From positions 1 through 26,040 of the IMG/VR virus record IMGVR_UViG_3300028883_000125: 26,040 nucleotides of DNA, one strand, 5' to 3'. This document shows positions 6,695 through 13,056 of the stretch, piece after piece. Made by a program: the position numbers and the translations under genes. A model generated the notes under the pieces. The model saw nothing but the letters and a program-made list of their open reading frames with translations, ran no database searches and had not been told where the DNA came from. The DNA is from a virus. Numbering within the stretch: position 1 is the stretch's first letter; each line of letters begins with the position of its first letter.

Positions 6695-8158
6695 ATGAAA
6701 GAATCAACGGCTCCCTCGGTTCGCGGCATGAAGACCGACGAGATCAACGAATACGCCTCCGCCTTCCGGCGTTACGATTCATGGGCGAATGTGTTTACCG
6801 GGCTCGGCATGGAGGGACGGGATAAACGACTCTCGACGAAGTATACAACGCCGACGATTCTCGATGAACAACAGTTGATCGACTTGTATCGAGGAGACGG
6901 TCTCGGTCGGCGAATCGTTACCGTTCCCGCCGACGAAATGACTCGGGAGGGGTTTAAGGTAAACGGCGATCCGGAAGGGGTGATCGTAGAGTATCTCGAA
7001 GATCAGGGATTCCATATTGAAGTAAACCGGCTAATTCGATGGGCGAAGCTTTTCGGAGGGGCGATCGGCGTGATCCTCGTCGACGACTCGTCTTCAGATC
7101 TTGCACTTCCCCTCAACGAGGGAACCGTTCGATCATTGCAGGGAATGAAGGTCTTCAGCCGGTTCCGATGCCCTATCAATCCGACCTCGTTGTATAAAGA
7201 CCCGATGAACCCGAAGTTCCTCACTCCTGAATATTACGAAGTCACCCCGATACAGGGATCTCCGTTCCGCGTTCACGAATCTCGGGTTGTCCGTCTCGAT
7301 TCCGTCGACGTCCCGGACCGGGCTTTGCTGGCAAATCAAGGCTGGGGCGATTCTGATCTTCAAGGAGCGTACGAACGACTCCGGGCGATGGGTACGGCAT
7401 ACGCCGCGACCGAACTGATTATCGAGGACTTCGCTCAAGCCGTTATGAGGATCAAGGATCTCGGAACCTTGATCGCTTCCGACGAGGGGTATCAAGCCCT
7501 TCTCCGCCGCCTCAATCTGATCGATATGAGTCGGCATATTGCGAATACTGCAATCCTCGACGTTGATGAGGAGTATTCGAAACACTCGACAAGTGTTACC
7601 GGGCTCCCGGATCTTCTCGACCGCTTCGTTCGAGGCCTAGCGGCGTCTTGTAATCCATCGATACCGGTTACTCTTCTCATGGGACAAGCTCCGGCGGGAT
7701 TGAACGCAACCGGCGACTCCGATGTTCGGAATTGGTACGACTCAATTCGCCGCTTGCAGTATTCATGGCTTCTCCCGGTCTGGAAGCGCCTTGTTCACCT
7801 TGCCTATATATCCAAAGACGGACCGTACTCCGGGACCGAAGAGGATTCGTGGAAGATCGAATTCAATCGGCTATGGCAACTCACGGAAAAAGAAGAAGCC
7901 GACGTTCGGAAAACAATCGCTGAGACGGATAAGATTTATATCGATACCGGCGTCGTTGATCCCGAAGAGGTCGCGGTTTCCCGGTTCGCCGGTTCAGAGT
8001 TCAATATGGATATCGAACTTGCCGAAGGTTCAGACACGCTTGAAGGGCGTCTCGGTCGTGAAGGGCAAGAGTCACCCGAAGATGTCGAGGAGCGGGTTCG
8101 TATGCAGGTTGAGGCAGAATACGCCGCGAAAGAACAAGTTCAACCCGGGGCGAAGTAA
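6695..8158 (+). CDS. Portal protein (DUF1073-like)
   Basis: A 487-residue protein with AGGAGAAC at good spacing before the ATG. Several traits match the DUF1073/Gp6-like portal family: SWANVFTGLGMEGRDKR near the start, the core RIVTVPADEMTREGFKV, GGAIGVILVDD, and LMGQAPAGLNATGDSDVRNW (about residues 326-345), a hallmark of the family. The C-terminal 60 residues are acidic and helical. The portal forms the ring at one vertex through which DNA enters and leaves and on which the tail assembles. It lies right after the large terminase and its stop shares a base with the next start, the common head-gene order. Confidence 0.9.
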   Translation: MKESTAPSVRGMKTDEINEYASAFRRYDSWANVFTGLGMEGRDKRLSTKYTTPTILDEQQLIDLYRGDGLGRRIVTVPADEMTREGFKVNGDPEGVIVEYLEDQGFHIEVNRLIRWAKLFGGAIGVILVDDSSSDLALPLNEGTVRSLQGMKVFSRFRCPINPTSLYKDPMNPKFLTPEYYEVTPIQGSPFRVHESRVVRLDSVDVPDRALLANQGWGDSDLQGAYERLRAMGTAYAATELIIEDFAQAVMRIKDLGTLIASDEGYQALLRRLNLIDMSRHIANTAILDVDEEYSKHSTSVTGLPDLLDRFVRGLAASCNPSIPVTLLMGQAPAGLNATGDSDVRNWYDSIRRLQYSWLLPVWKRLVHLAYISKDGPYSGTEEDSWKIEFNRLWQLTEKEEADVRKTIAETDKIYIDTGVVDPEEVAVSRFAGSEFNMDIELAEGSDTLEGRLGREGQESPEDVEERVRMQVEAEYAAKEQVQPGAK

Positions 8159-9108
8159 TGGATTCCGTCGAGATTCAAATCCGGAAGCGGTATATCAAGG
8201 CGATGAGAGCGGCGAATAACGATCGCCGTCGTCGCCCGCCTCGCCCTCCGAAGTGGCTTCCGCCGAAAAAGCTTGAGCGTGAATATTCCCTCACTCTCGT
8301 TCGAGTCTTTGTGAAGTCGATCGAGGAAGCGGTTGAGAAGTTCCTGATCCCGGCTCTTCCCTCGCTTATCCCGGACGTGAACCGGGATCGATCCGACGCC
8401 TTCCCGCAAACAATCGATGAGCTGTTCGCAATGATCCACCGGTATACTGGCGATGAGTTCTCGCTTGAGGATATGCAGTCGATCTCCCGGGATATGGCAA
8501 ACAAGGTCTCAATATGGAACAATGCTCAATGGCAAAAGATACTCCGGTCTGTTCTGGGCGTCGATCTGTTCTTTGACGACCCGGCCCTCCGTCTGGCGAC
8601 ACAATCGTTCGTCTCAGAGAATGTATCGCTTATCAAATCGATCAGGAATCAGTCTCTCGACCGTATCGAATCCCGGGTATACGCCGGGATCAGACAAGGG
8701 GATCGGTGGGAGGGCGTTGCAAAGACAATACGGGAAGAATACGGCGTTACGGAACGACGGGCTCGTCTGATCGGTCGCGATCAAGTCAATAAGCTCAACG
8801 GAAAGCTTACCCAGAACCGGCAAGAACAGATAGGCGTAAAGCGGTATAAATGGCGAACAGCAATCGACGAACGGGTTCGCGGGAATCCCGGCGGGCTTTA
8901 TCCGAAAGCAAAGCCCTCTCACTGGCATCGGGAAGGGAACGTTTACAATTGGAACGAACCGCCCAAAGGCGGGCATCCGGGTATACCGATTCAGTGTCGA
9001 TGTATTGCCGAGCCAGACCTCGATGATCTGTTCAAGGAAACGTCGCCGATTGAGGAAGAGGTTGAGAGCAATGAACGTCGCCAAACTACAAAGCGGAGAA
9101 AAGTATGA
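8158..9108 (+). CDS. Head morphogenesis protein (SPP1 gp7 / Mu F-like)
   Basis: A 316-residue protein following the portal. The N-terminus is very basic (NNDRRRRPPRPPKWLPPKK), fitting DNA or scaffold contact. Residues about 190-215 (VAKTIREEYGVTERRARLIG) and about 231-285 (WRTAIDERVR, then HWHREGNVYNW, then CRCIAEP) match the conserved C-terminal part of Mu F-like and SPP1 gp7-like proteins, including the His and paired Cys residues near the end. Family members join the portal and a few copies enter the prohead. A short basic tail (RRQTTKRRKV) ends it. ATGA overlap with the next gene. Confidence 0.85.
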   Translation: MDSVEIQIRKRYIKAMRAANNDRRRRPPRPPKWLPPKKLEREYSLTLVRVFVKSIEEAVEKFLIPALPSLIPDVNRDRSDAFPQTIDELFAMIHRYTGDEFSLEDMQSISRDMANKVSIWNNAQWQKILRSVLGVDLFFDDPALRLATQSFVSENVSLIKSIRNQSLDRIESRVYAGIRQGDRWEGVAKTIREEYGVTERRARLIGRDQVNKLNGKLTQNRQEQIGVKRYKWRTAIDERVRGNPGGLYPKAKPSHWHREGNVYNWNEPPKGGHPGIPIQCRCIAEPDLDDLFKETSPIEEEVESNERRQTTKRRKV

Positions 9109-9302
9109 GCCCGATCGAGATCGGTCACGATATCCTCGAACAGTTATCGAAGATCATTCTCGATCTGTTTGTATCGCGGTTTACCGGGTCTCTTACCCTT
9201 CGGATCGACTTCACTCAGGGAAGCCCGGCGAAGGCGACCGTACGGCAAGAGTACGCCTTGCAGACAAAAAAGAACTCCTCGAACGGATCGGGGAGTTCTT
9301 GA
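9105..9302 (+). CDS. Small hypothetical protein, 65 aa
   Basis: Coupled by ATGA to the head morphogenesis gene. Residues about 8-45 (HDILEQLSKIILDLFVSRF, then GSLTLRIDFTQGSPAKATVR) have a helix followed by a beta-hairpin, similar in outline to small DUF2292-like proteins, though this is only a pattern resemblance. The last 15 codons coincide with a hairpin that serves as a terminator for the opposite strand, and the product ends in a low-complexity KKNSSNGSGSS. The native C-terminus may therefore have been altered by insertion of the neighbouring antisense cassette. Confidence 0.6.
   Translation: MSPIEIGHDILEQLSKIILDLFVSRFTGSLTLRIDFTQGSPAKATVRQEYALQTKKNSSNGSGSS
9264..9301 (-). terminator. 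Rho-independent terminator of the antisense cassette
   Basis: Read on the - strand: a perfect 9-bp stem AAGAACTCC / GGAGTTCTT (arms 9292-9300 and 9270-9278) with a 13-base loop, running directly into a T tract (complement of A9266-A9271). On the + strand the hairpin is not followed by Ts, so it works only for - strand transcripts. It lies about 25 bases beyond the stop of the last - strand gene and inside the 3' end of the 65-aa + strand gene. Confidence 0.8.
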
Positions 9303-9315
9303 GGAGAGGAATACG

Positions 9316-9330
9316 ACGGTTATCGTTATT
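9316..9330 (+). repeat. 15-bp inverted repeat, left copy
   Basis: ACGGTTATCGTTATT on the + strand. The same 15 bases occur on the - strand at 11292-11278. The two copies sit at the two ends of the antisense gene pair; this copy overlaps the stop codon of the 68-aa gene. The match does not extend beyond 15 bases at either side, although a TTGAGGAGAG motif also appears near both copies in inverted orientation (9299-9308 and 11260-11251). Confidence 0.6.
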
Positions 9331-9532
9331 GAGTCTCTCCCGGCTTCGGATATGCCTTCCGATCAATCTCGATCAGATCAAAGCCCATTCGCTTCATCTC
9401 TTTGTTGATCTCCTTCACGCATTCGCGGCAAAGCGGTTTCGACCCGTCTTTATACGAGGTCTTCGGAACGTACAAGAGGCGGCAATGGAACGGATTACGG
9501 CATCGCCCGCAATGCTTTACTCGCGTAATCAT
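9326..9532 (-). CDS. Small zinc-finger protein, 68 aa
   Basis: Second gene of the antisense pair. Its ATG shares a base with the TAA stop of the 570-aa gene (TAATGA), so it is probably translated by re-initiation. Residues 8-11 (CGRC), Cys17 and residues 35-38 (CREC) form a probable zinc site, with FHCRLLYVPKTSYKDGSKPL between them; then comes a charged helix EINKEMKRMGFDLIEID. No family was recognised. The overlapping + strand frame has no start signal or motif, whereas this strand has a terminator just downstream and a promoter upstream of the pair. Confidence 0.75.
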   Translation of the reverse strand: MITRVKHCGRCRNPFHCRLLYVPKTSYKDGSKPLCRECVKEINKEMKRMGFDLIEIDRKAYPKPGETQ

Positions 9533-11244
9533 TAGAAAGCCCTCGACGGCTTGATCTCGACGACGCGGCGAAGTTCCCACTCGAGCCGACCCTTGATCTT
9601 TTCCTCGCGTTCAATACTTGCGATCTTGTCCGTTGCCTCTTCCCTTGTATTGAAGTGATTCCCGATACAGATATACCTTACTCCGTGTTTGTTGTGATCC
9701 ATCGCCGTCAATTCAAAGCGGATCGTATTGTTCTCGATATCCGCGATCACGCGATCTGCATCGCCGACCGGATGAGAGGGAACGTTCGTCGCTTCGCTAA
9801 AGGCGGAGGAGTGACGGTTCCGGGCGTGGAAGTAATAAGGGGCGGTATACATCTTCAGGTCGATGAATTTCCCGGGGATAAACGGCTCAAGGTCGCCGAT
9901 ATACATTACGCGGTCGGTGTACCTCTTATCGTCGATCGGGGAGCCGTCGTGATCCGTCGCCTTGTTGTACGGAGTGTTATGGAAGAACCGGACCGTTACC
10001 CGGTTCTTGTTCATGTACCCGGGGAATTCGACGATCTTCGCGTTCTGAAAGTACTTGCAGGGATCGCCCTTCACGCGAACCTGAGTCCCGATATAAATAT
10101 CGCCGACGAAGTTCGGGCGACCGGTCGTCTTCAGAATATCAACGGCCCGGGCAAACAGGGAAGCAAAGCGTTCCTCGATCATTACCGGGCGATCATTCTC
10201 GCGAACGAGTTCCGCTTTATCCATTGCCCGGAACTTTTCCGGAAATGAGAAGTCTTCAAGCTTCGACTTCGCGTCGATCCCTGCGAACAGGCCCAGACGC
10301 TCAGCGTCGGCGTCGAGTTCGTTGTAATGGTTCTCGATGAACTTCAAGACGGCGAATGAAGCCCTCTCGCTCTTCTGGTTGGCAACGTAACCGCGAAGCT
10401 TGTACGCGTGAGTGAATGGGCCAGAATCTTCGAGAGCGATCCTGATCGACGCCAGAACAGAACTTTCAATATGCTTCGCGCCAAGAGACGCCGTGACGTA
10501 AATACCTTCCGAATCGGTCTCGATATCGAAGTCGCGAATATACTGAACGTCGAACATTACAAGCCCGCGTTCCTCGAGGAACTCAAGGCGATCGCAAATA
10601 TCGCTTTTGATCCGGTTGAAAGCCCGGATAAACCGATGTTCCTCGCGACTCGCTTCGCTTCCATCTTCGACCCGGGGCTTTCGGGAAACGACGACGATCG
10701 TAATGATATCGCGGTCGACCGGATCTTGAACGATCTCAACCCGGGACTCGCGAACCTGATATTTGCAGAGTGGGCAATAGTAGAACTTTTCGCCGGTCTT
10801 TGTTTGCGGAAAGTAGAATTGATCAGAAGAATCGATCTTTTCGGAATGTTGAAGGAGTCCCTTGTCGCAAGACGGGCAAATCAGGTTGTACCCGTCGGCG
10901 CTCTTCTGAACCTTGATCGGCTCGCCGGATTCGATCTCCGCTTTGCCCTTCGCCAGATCTTCAGTGATCTCGCCCGAACCCGGGGAGGGCTCGGGATCGT
11001 CGTCGATCAGGTAATATTTACCTCCAAAAGCCCACTCATTCGGATTCTCGGTATTGATAAAGTTCTCTGCATCCTCTCGTGAGTCAAATTTCTTCACAAG
11101 AAGCGTTGACCCGTCTTTGTGCCCATTCTGGATATAAACAGGAAATTTCCCATCGAAAGCCGGGGAAGAAATAATTTCCTTCTGGAATTGATAATCTCTG
11201 ACGAGGGTAGTCAGTTTGGCGGCTTTTTCACTTGTGCTCTTCAT
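9532..11244 (-). CDS. Unknown 570-aa protein with a zinc ribbon
   Basis: The largest unassigned gene and one of only two on the - strand. The ATG follows GAGGAGAGAGAACA, a strong ribosome-binding site, and a sigma70-like promoter. Residues 1-80 look like a small alpha/beta domain (FPVYIQNGHKDGSTLLVKKF, then DSREDAENFI). After an acidic linker, CPSC (123-126) and CPLC (157-160) make a four-Cys zinc ribbon. Residues 170-300 contain beta-strands and helices (IITIVVVSRKPRV, then FIRAFNRIKSDICDRLEFLE), and the C-terminal half has further beta-rich sequence (IYIGTQVRVKGD, YICIGNHFNTREEA). No catalytic motif, signal peptide or membrane segment is visible. Codon use matches the surrounding phage genes. 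Its isolation, orientation and own signals suggest an accessory (moron) gene, perhaps expressed in lysogeny; function unknown. Confidence 0.85.
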   Translation of the reverse strand: MKSTSEKAAKLTTLVRDYQFQKEIISSPAFDGKFPVYIQNGHKDGSTLLVKKFDSREDAENFINTENPNEWAFGGKYYLIDDDPEPSPGSGEITEDLAKGKAEIESGEPIKVQKSADGYNLICPSCDKGLLQHSEKIDSSDQFYFPQTKTGEKFYYCPLCKYQVRESRVEIVQDPVDRDIITIVVVSRKPRVEDGSEASREEHRFIRAFNRIKSDICDRLEFLEERGLVMFDVQYIRDFDIETDSEGIYVTASLGAKHIESSVLASIRIALEDSGPFTHAYKLRGYVANQKSERASFAVLKFIENHYNELDADAERLGLFAGIDAKSKLEDFSFPEKFRAMDKAELVRENDRPVMIEERFASLFARAVDILKTTGRPNFVGDIYIGTQVRVKGDPCKYFQNAKIVEFPGYMNKNRVTVRFFHNTPYNKATDHDGSPIDDKRYTDRVMYIGDLEPFIPGKFIDLKMYTAPYYFHARNRHSSAFSEATNVPSHPVGDADRVIADIENNTIRFELTAMDHNKHGVRYICIGNHFNTREEATDKIASIEREEKIKGRLEWELRRVVEIKPSRAF

Positions 11245-11277
11245 TGTTCTCTCTCCTCAATGGTTGTAAAAGAATTG

Positions 11278-11292
11278 AATAACGATAACCGT
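11278..11292 (-). repeat. 15-bp inverted repeat, right copy
   Basis: The partner of the copy at 9316-9330, in opposite orientation. It coincides with the predicted transcription start of the antisense pair and overlaps an imperfect palindrome TAACG-N5-CGTTA at 11280-11294. It may therefore be both a cassette boundary and part of an operator. Confidence 0.6.
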
Positions 11293-11299
11293 TACAAGG

Positions 11300-11328
11300 A
11301 ATATAGTATACTGAAAGTTCAGTGTCAA
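11300..11328 (-). promoter_or_regulatory. Sigma70-like promoter with operator-like palindrome
   Basis: On the - strand a perfect -35 box TTGACA (11328-11323), a 17-base spacer and a -10 box TATATT (11305-11300) predict a start near 11293, about 49 bases before the 570-aa gene. The spacer is almost filled by a perfect palindrome, ACTGAA-AG-TTCAGT (11310-11323), placed where a bound repressor would block RNA polymerase. A second dyad, TAACG-N5-CGTTA (11280-11294), lies at the start site. Confidence 0.7.
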
Positions 11329-11362
11329 GCAAAAAGTGAATAATCAAAGGATATTAAGGCTC

Positions 11363-11392
11363 TTGACTCCTCTGGCTCTGGGAGCTTATCTT
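11363..11392 (+). promoter_or_regulatory. Candidate + strand promoter
   Basis: TTGACT (11363-11368), an 18-base spacer, then TATCTT (11387-11392). The -35 is good and the -10 weak. It diverges from the - strand promoter and would start a transcript near 11399 that runs into the hairpin at 11440-11483. Support is sequence resemblance only. Confidence 0.35.
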
Positions 11393-11439
11393 TTGGCAAC
11401 GGTTACGAACAGACCGGCGAAAAAAGCCGGGATCTGATC

Positions 11440-11483
11440 GCCCGGAAAGACACTCTTCGCGTGGGGTCTTCCCGGGCTTTTTT
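11440..11483 (+). terminator. Strong + strand rho-independent terminator
   Basis: GCCCGGAAAGAC (11440-11451) pairs with GTCTTCCCGGGC (11466-11477) with one mismatch in 12, then six Ts (11478-11483). It lies only 13 bases before the ATG of the next + strand gene, and no promoter fits between them. A smaller hairpin, CCGGC-GAAAAAA-GCCGG (11415-11431), precedes it. The pair could end a short RNA, or act as an attenuator that late transcription must pass. Confidence 0.7.
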
Positions 11484-11496
11484 ATTGGGGTAACGA

Positions 11497-11826
11497 ATGA
11501 TCCGGATCTTGAAGGCGATCGACAATATCATTACCAGAAAGCTTCGTCGGTCCCGGTTCATTGTTGAGGGGTTATGTGAGAACTCTTGGGTCTGGGCTCA
11601 TGGACTTCGCGGGGCGGTTCTGGCGATTCTGCTTACCCGGGGATTCGATATTTCTCGGAACGTTGCGTTCCTGATCGTTGTCGCGGTTTCAATCTTCTGG
11701 GAATATCTCGAATCGAAGATGAACGATCAGCAAGTCGTATACGGCAATCTCGCCCGGGCAAGGAATGACGCCCTCGGCGATATCCTTTATGAGTCGGCGA
11801 TCGCCGGTCTTGTTCTGTTCTTGTGA
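11497..11826 (+). CDS. Small integral membrane protein, 109 aa
   Basis: The ATG follows TGGGG at suitable spacing just after the terminator hairpin. Residues about 36-50 (AHGLRGAVLAILLTR) and 56-70 (VAFLIVVAVSIFWEY) are hydrophobic segments, and the C-terminus (YESAIAGLVLFL) is a third. The pattern FWEYLE, then NDALGDILYES recalls the conserved Glu and Asp positions of VanZ- or DUF2238-like membrane proteins, but the similarity is loose. A position among head genes is unusual for a lysis gene; it might be a holin-like or superinfection-exclusion protein. It lies 9 bases before the protease gene. Confidence 0.7.
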   Translation: MIRILKAIDNIITRKLRRSRFIVEGLCENSWVWAHGLRGAVLAILLTRGFDISRNVAFLIVVAVSIFWEYLESKMNDQQVVYGNLARARNDALGDILYESAIAGLVLFL

Positions 11827-11835
11827 GAGGCGATA

Positions 11836-13053
11836 ATGGCGAAAAGAATTGATAGGGTCGAGATCCGGGAAGACTTCGTTACTTATTCGAACGAAGGCTT
11901 CATTCGGTCGCTCGCCGCCGTTACAAGAACCGGCGTCTTCGTTTATCAGAACCCGGACGGAACCCTCCGCCGGGAGCTTCGGCACCCAGACGACGTATTC
12001 CTCGCAGAATCCCTCAAAACCCTTAAAATGATTCCGGTAACGAATGAACATCCCACCGAACTGGTTACGGCTGAGAACGCGAAAGCGTTGTCGATCGGGT
12101 CGACTGGCGAAACAGTTCGACCGGACGGGAAGCTTGTTCTTGCTCCGGTAATGATTACCGATATTGCAGCAATCAAAGAGATCGAACGCGGAAAGCGCGA
12201 GTTCTCTTGTGGATATGAGGTCGACCTTGTTGAGGAAGACGGGCTTTACGGAAACGAGCAATACGATTACCGTCAAACAAATATCCGATACAATCACTTA
12301 GCCCTCGTGCAGGCGGGGCGAGCCGGTCGAGATGTTCGGCTCAAGATGGACTCAGACGACGGAATTCTTGTAACGGCGGCGCACGCCGAAACCATAAACG
12401 GAGGAGCACCTCTCATGACAATGAGAAAAGTGACTCTCGACGGCATCGAATACGACGCCGCTCACGAGGTCGCGAACGCTCTTCGGAAGGCAGAAGAACG
12501 AGCCGATAACGCCGAAGCAAAGCTCAAAGGCTTTGTAGAGGTAAAGCTCGACGGCGGAGTCGTCGTTCTCGCCGAACCGAAAGCAATTGAAGCTCTTGAT
12601 CGTGCCCGGGCAGACGCCGACGCAAGTCGCGCTGAACTGGAAAAGATCAAGAACGTCGATCGCTCCGACGAGATTCAGAAGGCGGTTAAAGAGCGCGTTC
12701 GCGTTCTCGATTTCGGGAAGTCAACCTTGCCGAAAGAAACCGTCGCGAATCTCGACTCGATGAGCGATATCGATATTCAGAAGGCTGTGATCCTCGATCA
12801 GGCGGATAAAGCCGATCGGGACACACTCCAGCAAAAGCTCGATGCCGCGTCTGAAACGTACATTCGGGCTCGCTTCGATCAGGTCGTCGAGAATCTCCCG
12901 AAACGGGATTCCCGGGCGATCGCCGGGCAGCGGGAAAAAGTGATTCCTGATCCTGCCTCCCGGATCGATAACGACGAGAAGTCAGCGGAGGCTCGTCGTG
13001 ACTCGATGGAACAGAAGGTGAAAGACCGCTACAAGAATCTCGGGAAGGAGTAA
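11836..13053 (+). CDS. Prohead protease with scaffold domain (DUF2213-like)
   Basis: A 405-residue maturation protease fused to scaffold. The N-terminal part (about 1-190) resembles DUF2213: a probable catalytic His in TNEHPTELV (H72), Ser in EFSCGYEVDL (S124) and a second His in RYNHLALV (H154), the His-Ser-His arrangement expected of herpes-type prohead proteases. The C-terminal part (about 200-405) is a charged coiled-coil scaffold (ALRKAEERADNAEAKLKGF, ARADADASRAELEKIK). The enzyme cleaves scaffold and capsid proteins during maturation. An internal start with its own ribosome-binding site (see 12415) probably makes scaffold alone. It sits directly before the decoration and capsid genes. 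Confidence 0.85.
   Translation: MAKRIDRVEIREDFVTYSNEGFIRSLAAVTRTGVFVYQNPDGTLRRELRHPDDVFLAESLKTLKMIPVTNEHPTELVTAENAKALSIGSTGETVRPDGKLVLAPVMITDIAAIKEIERGKREFSCGYEVDLVEEDGLYGNEQYDYRQTNIRYNHLALVQAGRAGRDVRLKMDSDDGILVTAAHAETINGGAPLMTMRKVTLDGIEYDAAHEVANALRKAEERADNAEAKLKGFVEVKLDGGVVVLAEPKAIEALDRARADADASRAELEKIKNVDRSDEIQKAVKERVRVLDFGKSTLPKETVANLDSMSDIDIQKAVILDQADKADRDTLQQKLDAASETYIRARFDQVVENLPKRDSRAIAGQREKVIPDPASRIDNDEKSAEARRDSMEQKVKDRYKNLGKE
12415..13053 (+). CDS. Nested scaffold protein (internal in-frame start)
   Basis: Within the protease gene, codon 194 is an ATG preceded by GAGGAG (12401-12406) eight bases upstream, as good a ribosome-binding site as any in the window. It would yield 212 residues (MTMRKVTLDGIEYDAAHEVA onward) comprising only the coiled-coil scaffold part, starting exactly at the boundary after the protease domain. 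Nested scaffolds of this type are known from lambda (Nu3 inside C) and Mu. Scaffold is needed in many copies and protease in few, so the arrangement makes sense. Inferred, not demonstrated. Confidence 0.6.
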   Translation: MTMRKVTLDGIEYDAAHEVANALRKAEERADNAEAKLKGFVEVKLDGGVVVLAEPKAIEALDRARADADASRAELEKIKNVDRSDEIQKAVKERVRVLDFGKSTLPKETVANLDSMSDIDIQKAVILDQADKADRDTLQQKLDAASETYIRARFDQVVENLPKRDSRAIAGQREKVIPDPASRIDNDEKSAEARRDSMEQKVKDRYKNLGKE

Positions 13054-13056
13054 GCG

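Noticed and set aside
9655-11082. Long open frames on the + strand (9655-10248 and 10408-11082) opposite the 570-aa gene
   Set aside because: They have no ribosome-binding site or motif and look like mirror translations; the - strand has promoter, ribosome-binding site, zinc ribbon and terminator.
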